Source of the DNA: Morella rubra
Taxonomy: Eukaryota > Streptophyta > Magnoliopsida > Fagales > Myricaceae
NCBI GenBank assembly: GCA_003952965.2
Contig: CM025849.1
Location: forward strand, 3,057,356 to 3,121,355
Direction: 5' to 3'
Length of the DNA stretch: 64,000 bases
The notes below the pieces were generated by a model. The model was not told the DNA's origin. It worked only from the letters and a program-made list of their open reading frames with translations, and ran no database searches. Positions 1 to 9,972 of this stretch are shown here, piece after piece (positions within the stretch are counted from its first letter, which is position 1; every line of letters starts with the position of its first letter). The translations under genes were made by a program, and so were the position numbers.

Positions 1-1218
1 CGCGCCAAGGTCCTCAGAAGAGACATTAAACCAGAAAGGAAAGCTAGCTTTAATGGGAAACGAAGTTCGAGACGTGGAAAAGCAAAGAGGGAAGAAGAGG
101 TAAAGCCACAATAATTCACACACGAAATTCGAAGGGAAAGACGAGACCCAGAGACGCAGTGGCTAGTAATGGTAAAAGTGGACCATGACATGCGGGGTGG
201 GTTTTATTCAATCAAAATGCTATCTGTCGAGTTTTTTGATAGGATCGAGGATTTCTTGCATGGAAAAATTCGAATTCGAGATTTTTCTGAATTTGCCGAC
301 TTTGCCTTGGATTTTACCATGTGAGCTCCAAGAGATGTTGCAATATAAAGGAACAATATTAAGCTGATGAGAATAAAAGAAAAGAGAGTTATAAAGATTA
401 TTTTTTTTGGGTGTATTGAGACTTGAGTTATTTGGAGTGATTTCTTTCTTGTTTGCTTGTATTCTTAATTTTGAGATTAGTGAATTTTTCTTATTGTCTC
501 TACCGTAGATGTACCTCACTTTGAAGGAATCACATTAAATTTTAGTATTCTCTCTGTATTTTTTTTTCTATGATATTGTTTAAATTGCACAACATAATTG
601 GTCTCATTTCTCTTCTTGCGTATTCTCTTCAATGATTCTCTTTGTGATTGCTAAGGTTGACCTAAAGCATTATGAAACGATTAACAAGAGGGTAGGGGTG
701 GATAATATTTTTATCCCTTATCTTGACATGAAATTATGGCGAGAGAAGTTCCGATGACAGTGGAAAGAAGATGACTTTCACTGTCAACAAGGTTAATTTG
801 TAGCCTCTCAGAAGAAGTTGCCACCTGTTTAGACCTCTCAATTTCTTTCACAAGTATCTATCAACCCCTCTGAAAGTGCTCGAAAAGCTATCCATTTCAA
901 AAGAAAAGACATCCCATATAGCAAACTGCATCAAATTACACTACCCAAACAAAAGAACATCACCATTATGTTTTCTTTTCATTTCCTTTTTCCTGTCGAC
1001 CCGTGTGTCGTGACCAAAGCCTTGGTATGTGCAAGCCAAGTGGATGTGCCGACTGGCGACTGCTGTTGTGTCTTGATATATCTAGTGTAGCTACTGACTC
1101 TGACTCCCCCAAACATGCTGGTGAAACGCACTAAAAAAGATGATCAACTTCTCCGCAACTTCCTCGTTGATTCGTTTTTTCTTTTTTTACGAGGAGCAAG
1201 ATCGTGATATGTCTAATT
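1..1218. repeat. Dispersed duplication block A, copy 1 (partner 22162-23400)
   Basis: This block matches 22162-23400 almost base for base in the same orientation, with scattered substitutions and small indels (about 95% by eye). Similarity fades just after the shared stretch that ends near a GAGCAAG motif at ~1190. Copy 1 starts at the window edge, so its true left end may lie outside. No gene is recognisable inside either copy, and the short open frames are not conserved between copies. It may be an old segmental duplication or part of a non-coding repeat family. Confidence 0.85.
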
Positions 1219-1759
1219 TTTTTTTACCTAAAATGACAAAAAGGCATACCAGTGACACCTCAATTAGAATGCTTTTTCCCGACCACCGCCCCGTCTTAAG
1301 AAAGTACAACATGTGATTGTGAACTCGTACCTACACGTGCACTTGAAGTTTGGCTCTCATATTATTTTGTCTTTTTTTTTTTTTCTTTAAAACCTTAAAC
1401 GCTTTTAGAACCAGCAATGTGTGGTGGCCTTCCCATTAAACGACCCTGATTGACCAGCAATGCTATCTTACCGTAAAGGTGGAGAAGAAAACAATGATAA
1501 TGTAATGCAACTGTCATGATGTAAAAGTAATGCTAAGGGTTTTTTTTTTTTTTTGCTTGAAACACAACTTATATTATATATGGAAAGACGAAAGGAAATA
1601 ACACGACACAACAGAAGGAAGAAACAAAAAAAAACACCCTTAAATCTGGTAGGGATAAGTTAGAGCATGTGATTGGGCTCTGATGCTAAGAACACATGAA
1701 TTCAATAATTTTGTGCGCGTGAGAGAGAGATAGACCGATGCAGGCCAATACAACACAGG
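1219..1759. other. Intergenic, no gene seen
   Basis: A+T-rich sequence with T-runs. No coding region or element end is recognised between duplication block A and the LTR element. Confidence 0.6.
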
Positions 1760-1764
1760 ACTTC

Positions 1765-2278
1765 TGAAACAAACGAATGGGATTTTGAACCTTTCGGCTG
1801 TTTTTGTATTTTTTTGAGAATGGATGAACTATGGAATCAAACTATTACACTGTAAACTACTGCTATTCGAGGCTAGCTACCTCCAGAAACTTAGAAAGCA
1901 AACGAAACTAGACGATAGTCAATCTGCAGCGTGCCCTCTTCTCCCTCCTTCCAGCGCCTATATCCTTCTAACCAACCTCCGGGAATCATGGAAACAACTC
2001 TAACAACTCTAACAATAAGCATGGGCTTGGGCCAATAAAGGACCCAATACAAACAGCTACTAAAACCCAGCTAAATAACTGCCCAAATAAAGAGCCCACT
2101 CCCCCAACGCACAGCATCACGTAAGACAGCACCCCTTCACTTCTTCACGCGTGAACTGGAACATCCCAGTAGCTTCTCGAACACTTTGAACACACGAACC
2201 CCTTTTTCACTTCTCCCTTTTTCTTCTGCCACCACTCGAAACTTCTAAATCTCCTCTCCTTATTGTTGGCTTGTTACA
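1765..2278 (-). repeat. 3' LTR of the chromovirus
   Basis: 514-bp terminal repeat, TG...CA, matching 6776-7289 with no difference seen by eye. The polypurine tract abuts it on the internal side. Confidence 0.93.
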
Positions 2279-2290
2279 ATACGTCCCCCA

Positions 2291-5200
2291 TTAAAACACC
2301 TTGCCCACAAGGTGCGGATAATCCAGCGCAAGCTGATGGTATGGAATCCAAGTGGCATCTTCGGGAGGCTGGCCTTGCCATTGGATCAGCAAATCTGTGA
2401 CAGCCCGATTTCGAACCTTGCGAGATCGACGGTTCAGTACATGAACTGGTTCTGGTCGAAGAACTCCGTGCGAATCAGTGGGAGGAAGATGAGTTGCAGC
2501 AGCAACCCGAGTCCCCAACTGTCGTTTAAGCTGCGAAACATGGAAAACCGGATGGAGGAGGGAAGTCGACGGCAGATCTAGCTTATAGGCAACACTGCCT
2601 ATCCTCTGGAGAATTTTAAACGGCCCATAAAACCGAGGCGACAGCTTGAGATTGTGACGTTGAGACAAAGACATCTGGCGATAAGGCTGAAGCCTGAGGT
2701 AAACAAAATCTCCAATGTTAAATTCTCTGTCAGTTCGCTTTAGATCTGCGTATTTCTTCATTCTGTTTTGTGCTCTATGCAGATTCTCCCGAAGCAACTG
2801 GAGCATGGTGTCGCGATCCTTGAGTACTTCATCAACAGCAGCCACGGCAGTTGTACCCGGCTCATAGGTAAGGAGCCGGGGAGGTGAGATCCCGTACACA
2901 GCTTCAAACGGTGTAATCTTGGTTGAACAATGAAAACTAGTGTTGTAGTGCCACTCTGCCAGAGGCAGCCACTTCACCCACTCCTTAGGATGATCACCCA
3001 CTACACATCTAAGGTAATTTTCAACACATTTGTTCACAACTTCACTCTGGCCATCAGTTTGTGGATGATAGGCCGAACTGTATGTGAGAACTGTACCTTG
3101 TAGTCGAAATAATTCTTGCCAAAATTTACTGGTAAACACCGGATCCCTATCTGAAACAATAGTAGATGGCATACCATGCAACTTGAAAATATTGTTAAGA
3201 AACAATTGGGCCACTGTAGTAGCAGTGTAAGGATGTGCTAGGGTCATAAAATGTCCATACTTAGTAAGTCTGTCTACCACCACCAATATCACAGTATGAC
3301 CATGGACTTTAGGAAGTCCCTCAATAAAATCCATTGAAATATCAGCCCATATTCGAGTTGGAATAGGTAAAGGTTGAAGTAACCCACCTGGTAGTGTGGT
3401 AGAAATCTTGTTCTGTTGGCACACTTGGCATTCAGTGATGAACTGCCTGATGTCTCTCTTCATGCCCCTCCAATGAAAATCCCTTTTTGCACGCTGGTAT
3501 GTCTTCTCATAACCAGAATGTCCTCCTAGAGGCCCATTGTGCATATGCTGTAAAATTTGTTGCTTAAGGGGGTTTGCAGCTCCTATGCACACCCTACCAT
3601 TGTATAGGAGCAAACCATCCCGCAAAGCATACATGTTTGGGTCAAGCTCTCCTTTTTGTAGTTGGGTGAGCAATTGCTGAATTTGTGTATCCTGTGGGTA
3701 TGCAAATTTAAGCTCAGCCATCCATGTAGCTACAGGAAAGGAAAGTGTCATCAAACTTTCCTCTGGTATGTCTTCAAACTTCCTAGATAACCCATCAGCC
3801 ACCTTGTTATCCCTGCCACACTTGTATTCCACCACAAAATCATAACCAAGTAGCTTAGTGATCCATTTCTGTTGTACCGGAGTCCCCACCTTTTGCTCCA
3901 AAAGGTATTTCAGACTTTGCTGGTCTGTTTTGACTCTAAATGTCCTTCCCAACAAATAAGGACGCCATTTACTAATGGCTGAGACCAAAGCTAGTAATTC
4001 TCGTTCATAGGTAGATAAAGCCAACATCCTACCCTTCAAGGCATGACTGAAAAATGCAATTGGATGTCCAGATTGCATGAGGACAGCACCAATTCCCACC
4101 CCCGATGCATCACACTCAATGACAAAATCTTGAGTGAAATCTGGTAGAATGAGGACAGGTGGTGTAGTTACAGCTTGTTTCAAAAGCTGAAACGCCTCCG
4201 TAGCCTCATGAGTCCAATGAAAGCTATTCTTCTTGAGGAGGTTAGTAAGAGGAGCAGCTATAGACCCATAGTGCCTTATAAACCTTCTGTAATACCCAGT
4301 AAGACCTAGGAATCCCCTCAAAGATTTAAGAGTCTTCGGTAAAGGCCAATTCAACATAGAATCAATCTTGGCCGGATCTGCCCTCACTCCTTCAGCAGTC
4401 ACTATATGACCTAAATATTCCACCTCCGTACATCCAAACCTGCACTTGCTCATCTTAGCATAGAGCTGGTGTTGTCTAAGTAATTTTAAGGTTACTTCCA
4501 AGTGTTGGAAGTGTTCCTCAAGGCTCTTGCTATAGACTAAAATGTCATCAAAAAAGACAAGTATAAACTTCCTCAAATATGGTTTGAACACATCATTCAT
4601 CAATGCTTGAAATGTTGATGGAGCGTTTGTGAGCCCAAAGGGCATGACCAAAAATTCGTAGTGCCCTTCATGGGTGCGAAAAGCTGTTTTTGTGATGTCT
4701 TCCACCTTTACTCGGACCTGATGGTACCCGGATCTAAGGTCCAATTTGGAAAAAATGACGGCTCCATATAACTCATCCAATAACTCATCCACCACGGGAA
4801 TTGGAAATTTATCTTTGATGGTCACATTATTCAATGCCCGATAATCCACACACATCCTCCAACTCCCATCCGCTTTTCTCACCAATAACACGGGAGAAGA
4901 GAAGGGACTTTGAGAAGGCCGAATGACCCCTGAGTCGAGTAAGTCTTTGATGATTTTCTCAATTTCATCCTTCTGAAAATAGGCGTATCGATAGGGTCTA
5001 ACACTCACTGGTTGTGTCCCCTCCTTTAGTGGAATACTATGATCATGAGCACGAATAGGAGGTAATCCCTTGGGTTCCTCAAACACATCTGGAAACCCCT
5101 GTAAAATGCCTTCCAGCTGCACATTCTCCACATTACCCGATACTGACACATTCTCTAAGAGCTGGAGTACCACACCCCTTTGCTCCTCACTGCACACATG

Positions 5201-6070
5201 TGTTTGCCAATCATTACTAACAAATTCAGGAGCTATAATCCCCTGCAATTTGACTTGTTTTTGGTTCATCTGAAACTCCATGGTTAATTGTTTAAAATTC
5301 CAAAGGATGGGACCTAGGGAACTTAACCACTGCACTCCAAGGACCATATCACAACCCCCTAATACCAGCAGGTAGGCCTCAATTTGAAACTTTTGGTGCT
5401 GCAGCCTGATCTCTAAATTGTGACACTTCCCTTCACTTAATAATGACTCCCCATTAGCTACCTTGACACGTACTACCTCCTTAGGATTCACCATGAGTCT
5501 TTCCTTCCTTAGAATCTTTGGATCGATGAAATTATGGGTGCTGCCGCTATCAACCAGAATTACCACCCCATGAGTACCAATCTGCCCACGTAATCTCATA
5601 GTTTTAGTAGAAGCTGAACCCGTAATAGCATTCAATGAGATCTCAGGACACAATTCTTCCTCAGCTCCCCTGAGAGTCCCCTGCCCTTCCTCATCTACTA
5701 ATTCTAATTTTTCTTCCACTTTCTCCCAAACTTCCTCAACCCCTTCCAGAAGGAAAAGTTTAGGATTCTTACAGTTGTGTTGTGGATTCCATTTAGAGTC
5801 ACAATAGTAGCACAATCCCTTATCTCTACGCTCTCTCATTTGGTTAGGAGAAATTTTTTGCACTGGCACTATGGCCCTGGAATTTCCAGATTGCACTGGC
5901 ACCATGGCCCTGGAATTTCCAGATTGAGCTGACTGAAATTGTCCCCCACTGCCCGAGGAAGGAAATCCTCCTCCTCCCCGAAACCCTCTTCTTTGAGCCA
6001 CATTACATTCCTCTTGCATCCTAGCCAAACCGTAGGCTGTATGGATTGTTGTGGGACACAACATCCTCAC
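2291..6070 (-). CDS. pol: Chromovirus pol region (zinc knuckle, PR, RT, RNase H, INT, chromodomain)
   Basis: This is the long open region of the retrotransposon. In order it encodes a CCHC-like knuckle (CYYC...HNC), an aspartic protease (VDSGSTHNF), a reverse transcriptase with an FFDD active site, an RNase H, a zinc-binding integrase with the usual core, and a C-terminal chromodomain typical of chromoviruses. The last guides integration in known relatives. The N-terminal linker carries a short repeated peptide (SGNSRAxVPVQ twice). Domain content is complete for the family. Confidence 0.92.
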   Translation of the reverse strand: MRMLCPTTIHTAYGLARMQEECNVAQRRGFRGGGGFPSSGSGGQFQSAQSGNSRAMVPVQSGNSRAIVPVQKISPNQMRERRDKGLCYYCDSKWNPQHNCKNPKLFLLEGVEEVWEKVEEKLELVDEEGQGTLRGAEEELCPEISLNAITGSASTKTMRLRGQIGTHGVVILVDSGSTHNFIDPKILRKERLMVNPKEVVRVKVANGESLLSEGKCHNLEIRLQHQKFQIEAYLLVLGGCDMVLGVQWLSSLGPILWNFKQLTMEFQMNQKQVKLQGIIAPEFVSNDWQTHVCSEEQRGVVLQLLENVSVSGNVENVQLEGILQGFPDVFEEPKGLPPIRAHDHSIPLKEGTQPVSVRPYRYAYFQKDEIEKIIKDLLDSGVIRPSQSPFSSPVLLVRKADGSWRMCVDYRALNNVTIKDKFPIPVVDELLDELYGAVIFSKLDLRSGYHQVRVKVEDITKTAFRTHEGHYEFLVMPFGLTNAPSTFQALMNDVFKPYLRKFILVFFDDILVYSKSLEEHFQHLEVTLKLLRQHQLYAKMSKCRFGCTEVEYLGHIVTAEGVRADPAKIDSMLNWPLPKTLKSLRGFLGLTGYYRRFIRHYGSIAAPLTNLLKKNSFHWTHEATEAFQLLKQAVTTPPVLILPDFTQDFVIECDASGVGIGAVLMQSGHPIAFFSHALKGRMLALSTYERELLALVSAISKWRPYLLGRTFRVKTDQQSLKYLLEQKVGTPVQQKWITKLLGYDFVVEYKCGRDNKVADGLSRKFEDIPEESLMTLSFPVATWMAELKFAYPQDTQIQQLLTQLQKGELDPNMYALRDGLLLYNGRVCIGAANPLKQQILQHMHNGPLGGHSGYEKTYQRAKRDFHWRGMKRDIRQFITECQVCQQNKISTTLPGGLLQPLPIPTRIWADISMDFIEGLPKVHGHTVILVVVDRLTKYGHFMTLAHPYTATTVAQLFLNNIFKLHGMPSTIVSDRDPVFTSKFWQELFRLQGTVLTYSSAYHPQTDGQSEVVNKCVENYLRCVVGDHPKEWVKWLPLAEWHYNTSFHCSTKITPFEAVYGISPPRLLTYEPGTTAVAAVDEVLKDRDTMLQLLRENLHRAQNRMKKYADLKRTDREFNIGDFVYLRLQPYRQMSLSQRHNLKLSPRFYGPFKILQRIGSVAYKLDLPSTSLLHPVFHVSQLKRQLGTRVAAATHLPPTDSHGVLRPEPVHVLNRRSRKVRNRAVTDLLIQWQGQPPEDATWIPYHQLALDYPHLVGKVF

Positions 6071-6747
6071 GGTAACCTTATATCATCTCTCAACCCACTC
6101 AAGAAACAGCTGAGCTTGTGCTGCTCAGATAGCCCTCGTAAGCGATTAGAAAGATTTTCAAATTGACTCTTATAAGCCTCAACTGTTGTGGTTTGTTTCA
6201 GTCTAGTCAATGCTTCCATTGGATCATCATACGAATGGTTTCCAAAACGCAATAGTAAAGCCATAGTAAGACCCTCCCAGTTAGTAAGGGTTCCTGACTC
6301 CTCTAATTCTTGAAACCATACTAGAGCCTTACCTTCCATGTGAAAGGAAGCTAACAACAGCTTTTGGGGTGGTGTGGTATGATGAAAGGTAAAGAACTGT
6401 TGAGCCTTGTACAACCAGCCTGCTGGATCCTCCCCATCGAACCTAGGGAAGTCTAATCTCACAGATCTAGGATGAAATCCATCACCCTCCGGTTGATTCT
6501 GCCCCATACGCCCTCTTTCCCGATTAACCTCCTCTGGCAGCCGTTGGAGAACTGTCTGCACCCCCATGGTAAGAACCCCAATCTGGTGAGTTAGTTCTTC
6601 TAGAGTTCGCTGTTGCCCTTCTTGAGTCTTCAATTGATTATCCTGTTGCCGCATTATGTCTTCCATAAACTGTTGCTGACCATCCTGTTGTTGCTTCATT
6701 GCAGCTACAGATTCCACCAAGACGTTCATGCGAGTTCCATCAGCCAT
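6067..6747 (-). CDS. gag: Chromovirus gag region
   Basis: This is the capsid-like part of the same element, just upstream of pol. It contains a plant retrotransposon-gag domain (RFDGEDPAGWLYKAQQFF, then the W-F-L-rich helices). I prefer the start at 6747 (MADGTRMNV), because an upstream in-frame Met at 6783 would lie inside the LTR. It shows Q-rich coiled-coil-like sequence before the gag domain. Confidence 0.85.
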   Translation of the reverse strand: MADGTRMNVLVESVAAMKQQQDGQQQFMEDIMRQQDNQLKTQEGQQRTLEELTHQIGVLTMGVQTVLQRLPEEVNRERGRMGQNQPEGDGFHPRSVRLDFPRFDGEDPAGWLYKAQQFFTFHHTTPPQKLLLASFHMEGKALVWFQELEESGTLTNWEGLTMALLLRFGNHSYDDPMEALTRLKQTTTVEAYKSQFENLSNRLRGLSEQHKLSCFLSGLRDDIRLP

Positions 6748-6775
6748 TGTGAGGATCAGCGGCTTTGATACCACT

Positions 6776-7289
6776 TGAAACAAACGAATGGGATTTTGAA
6801 CCTTTCGGCTGTTTTTGTATTTTTTTGAGAATGGATGAACTATGGAATCAAACTATTACACTGTAAACTACTGCTATTCGAGGCTAGCTACCTCCAGAAA
6901 CTTAGAAAGCAAACGAAACTAGACGATAGTCAATCTGCAGCGTGCCCTCTTCTCCCTCCTTCCAGCGCCTATATCCTTCTAACCAACCTCCGGGAATCAT
7001 GGAAACAACTCTAACAACTCTAACAATAAGCATGGGCTTGGGCCAATAAAGGACCCAATACAAACAGCTACTAAAACCCAGCTAAATAACTGCCCAAATA
7101 AAGAGCCCACTCCCCCAACGCACAGCATCACGTAAGACAGCACCCCTTCACTTCTTCACGCGTGAACTGGAACATCCCAGTAGCTTCTCGAACACTTTGA
7201 ACACACGAACCCCTTTTTCACTTCTCCCTTTTTCTTCTGCCACCACTCGAAACTTCTAAATCTCCTCTCCTTATTGTTGGCTTGTTACA
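6776..7289 (-). repeat. 5' LTR of the chromovirus
   Basis: 514 bp, TG...CA, matching the 3' LTR at 1765-2278. The Met-tRNA primer-binding site lies directly on its internal side, which fixes the element's orientation as minus. Confidence 0.93.
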
Positions 7290-7294
7290 ACTTC

Positions 7295-7850
7295 GCATGT
7301 GAAGGAGGTTGTTGGGTGGGGAAGCATGTACGTACTACTCTCTCTGCTGCCTTTCCACTTTTTCCCTCTTTTCCTCGCATGTGACTCCCTATTTTATTGC
7401 TATCAGAATTAGGGGAAAATTCTTTTGAAAAAGTGGAGCTGCGAAATTGGGATAAAAGTTGGCTCGATTGAAGAGCATTATTGGTGCTATTTGGGCAATA
7501 AAAAGACAAAATTGGAAAAAGAATCCGTCGCCTCTGTAGACTGCCAAAGATAACAACCGGTCCTTCCATCCGAACAGTATATGGAAGATAATACCTACTT
7601 AATTATTTTTGGATCTAATTTGAAGGTGCCAATCAACGAAATAAACAATCATAACTAAAAAAATGGGGACCACATAAAAGTATTCTATAACAATTAAATG
7701 TAAGTCAAAACAAGTTAAGACAAATAACATTTACACCCTAGCACGACAAATAACATTAAAGCACCAAACCAAACTGTACAAAAGCACCACCATATAAATG
7801 GGGCCTGATCTAATCACGAATGAAGAACAAAAAAAACCATGGCAGATGAG
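7295..7850. other. Intergenic with a 37-bp duplicated stretch
   Basis: No gene is recognised. 7356-7392 is repeated exactly at 8465-8501 (CACTTTTTCCC...CTCCCTAT), which suggests local rearrangement around the GH3 fragments. Confidence 0.6.
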
Positions 7851-8163
7851 AACCCAATACTGGTGAAATCAAAATAGTACATGCAGGTGTACTATTTTCC
7901 ATCTGTAGGCTTACATGTGCAGCTTCTTGTTTCCACCCAATAGGTGCGAAGCTCTGTCACTATATGATAAATTCAATTTCTGACGTTTCTTGGTAGGTAC
8001 ACCGAATATAGATAATTTGCTCATAAACGTAGTTTCACCGGACAGTTTTGACTTTCAAATCTATTGATAATTCTGCAAAATCGAATTTATTTGTTGCATT
8101 ATGGTCACTAACCTGCAATCGACATGTGATGAAAGATATTTCCTTAATAAAGAGAAGAGATTT
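7851..8163. repeat. Dispersed duplication B, copy 1 (partner 15314-15815)
   Basis: This is the same orientation and order as 15314-15815, sharing the GTACATGCAGGTGTACTATT stretch, the GACGTTTCTTGGTA stretch and the ATCGACATGTGATGAAAG stretch. The second copy carries about 190 extra bases. The adjacent 8165-8212 is instead similar to 13553-13600, so the block is a mosaic. Confidence 0.75.
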
Positions 8164-8611
8164 GCAAAAAGTTTCTCCTTTTTCATTTTTACATTGAAAT
8201 GGTGCTATTCCTCCCCCTATATTATTATGTGTATAGAAATTTCCAGATCATGTAAATATTATCCCGTGCATCTCTCAAAAAACAAACGAAAAGACGGTGA
8301 ACTAAATTATTAAAACTAATTAATATTATAATGAGACTTCACCGCTGCCTGAATTATAATATGTGTTAACCTCGTGGAACTCTATATATTTGATTTTGTC
8401 ATATCTTGAACAGATATAGTAGAAGCTTAGATCAGTCCTGCACTCTGCTGCTCTTCCCTCTACGCACTTTTTCCCTCTTTTCCTCGCATGTGACTCCCTA
8501 TCTGCCTCTTCTGCGTCTCTCTCTCTCTCTCAGACTCTTCTTCTCAAAGCCAACCAGCTTCCAAGCTTCCTGGCGAGTTATAAGTGGCCGTCAGTAATGC
8601 ATCAGTATAGT

Positions 8612-8736
8612 AGCCAAATTGCTGATGCTTCCGTCCGAGAGGCCGTCGTGAAGATCCTCAAACCTGATCCCAAGTTTGCTGATTTCATTGAGGTCGAGTG
8701 TAGCAGAGATTCCTGGAAAAGGAATTATAACCAGAG
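8612..8736 (+). pseudogene. GH3 acyl-amido synthetase fragment (middle part)
   Basis: The translated stretch reads IADASVREAVVKILKPDPKF and then ADFIEVECS..SWK, which matches the middle of group II GH3 proteins (IAA-amino acid ligases, GH3.5/GH3.6 type). In the parent family this is followed by GIITRIWPNTKY. Here one extra A in the AAAAGG run near 8720 shifts the frame (the GIITR reading continues in the next frame), and similarity then stops. The piece lacks the ATP-binding regions. It lies upstream of a fragment (9547-9611) that precedes it in the normal protein, so gene order is scrambled. Confidently a GH3 relic; the exact paralogue is uncertain. Confidence 0.82.
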
Positions 8737-8979
8737 AAGATACAGAAATGTCGAAGCTGCTTGTTTCTCTCTAAATTACAAGGGGCGAGAAATGTCGCCT
8801 GTAAATATGGTACCGAATTTATGTGGACCAATTCTTACTAAATCGGGAAACCTTTAATGGCTAAAACTGGTTTTGAAGGGCCAGCTTTCGGAATCGATAC
8901 CCCCCACCCAAAAGGCCCATTAATGGAAACCTAGACACTTGCCCCACAAACGAAACCCCACTGCCATCTGAAACCGTCA

Positions 8980-9345
8980 CGGAATGTCCACGTGGCCGAA
9001 GCCAAGGTTAGGTGACCAGGCCGAGAGAGTGGCCACACGTGGAGAGGAAACAGTTTAACTGGCCGACGAGAAGAGACTGTTAGTTCTGTTACGGTGACGG
9101 CGAAGACTGCGGGGTTTTTCTTTTTTTTTTTTCATACTGCTTTTATTGTTGGCAATTGTGGAGGACAACGCAGTGGTGGGGAGTTGGGGCCCATGGGATT
9201 TCTGAGAACAGTAGAGTTGGGGCCCATTGGTTAGTTTTTTTTTTTTTTTTTTTTGAAGGGGGAGGAGAGGCATCAATCTGGTCCATTTGTGTCGGGTCGC
9301 AGCTATAAATGTACCATTTGGGGGTACGTCTCTCTCGCATCTCCA
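8980..9345 (+). promoter_or_regulatory. Promoter-like stretch upstream of the GH3 relic
   Basis: Two G-box-type motifs (CCACGTGG at 8988-8995; ACACGTGG at 9035-9042) lie upstream of a TATAAAT at 9304-9310. A CT-rich leader-like region follows at 9330-9375. A TGTCGG motif near 9289 fits an auxin-response-factor half site. Together with the GH3 sequence at 9547-9892, this may be the old GH3 promoter and leader. This is inference from motifs only. Confidence 0.4.
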
Positions 9346-9546
9346 TACATACACCTCGCTCTCTCTCTCTTTGCTTTCTGCTGTCCGGGTTTGTTTGTTG
9401 GTGTTCCCTATTAACTCTTCCAGCTTTTCTTTCTTCTAACCCAATCGTGAAGGCATATAGTGCTGCTCTCTGTTATAGTTTCTCGAGAGGACTCTGTATC
9501 TTCTCTGTTTTTCTCTTCACCTACCTTTAGCACCGATTCGTTTCAA

Positions 9547-9892
9547 AGCATGTACAGCCAAATGCTCTGCGGCCTCAGAGAGCGCATACAAGTTCTTCGC
9601 CTTGGTGCCCTGTTCTCTCCTCATAGCGGCGGATTGCCGCCATAAGCGGGGCTGTACAGATACCGAGTCGGGGACATTCTCCGTGTCACAGGTTTCCACA
9701 ACTCGGCCCCGCAGCTCCACTTCGTGCGGAGGAAGAACGTGTTGCTCAGCATCGACTCGGACAAGACTGACGAGGCCGAGCTCCAAAAGGCCATAGAGAA
9801 CGCCAACGAACTCCTCCGAGAGTTCAACACAAGCGTCGTGGAGTACACGAGCCACGCTGAAACTAAAAAAATCCCAGGGCACTACGTCATAT
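9547..9892 (+). pseudogene. GH3 acyl-amido synthetase fragments (N-middle joined to C-domain)
   Basis: Two GH3 pieces are joined. 9547-9611 encodes SMYSQMLCGLRERIQVLRLG, the normal segment at roughly residues 185-210. 9649-9892 encodes [18 protein letters not shown], then [20 protein letters not shown] and [20 protein letters not shown], near residues 430-510, which includes the conserved hinge to the C-terminal domain. The ~220 residues normally between them are missing at this join. A TAA lies at the junction (~9644), and after PGHYVI the frame runs into unrelated sequence. Wording is closest to group II GH3 (auxin conjugation, cytosolic). Non-functional as an enzyme. Confidence 0.85.
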
Positions 9893-9972
9893 GCCGGAAA
9901 GGAGGCGGTAAAATGTCTCTTGGGCCACTGACTCAAGACAAAATTGGAAGTCAATGCGATATGGTCAAATAG

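Larger units (their letters stand above)
1765..7289 (-). mobile_element. Ty3/gypsy chromovirus LTR retrotransposon (Reina-like), near-complete
   Basis: A 5.5-kb LTR element lies on the minus strand. Both LTRs are 514 bp, begin TG and end CA, and look identical by eye. The 5-bp target duplication ACTTC lies at 1760-1764 and 7290-7294. Inside the 5' LTR (right side) is a primer-binding site complementary to initiator Met-tRNA (~6758-6774, TGGTATCAAAGC type). A G-rich polypurine tract (~2282-2293) abuts the 3' LTR. Order of parts: gag, zinc knuckle, protease, reverse transcriptase, RNase H, integrase, C-terminal chromodomain. The short length, RT wording and chromodomain suggest the Reina lineage, which is an inference. 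It looks whole or nearly so, with at most about one break. Identical LTRs imply a very recent insertion. Confidence 0.93.
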
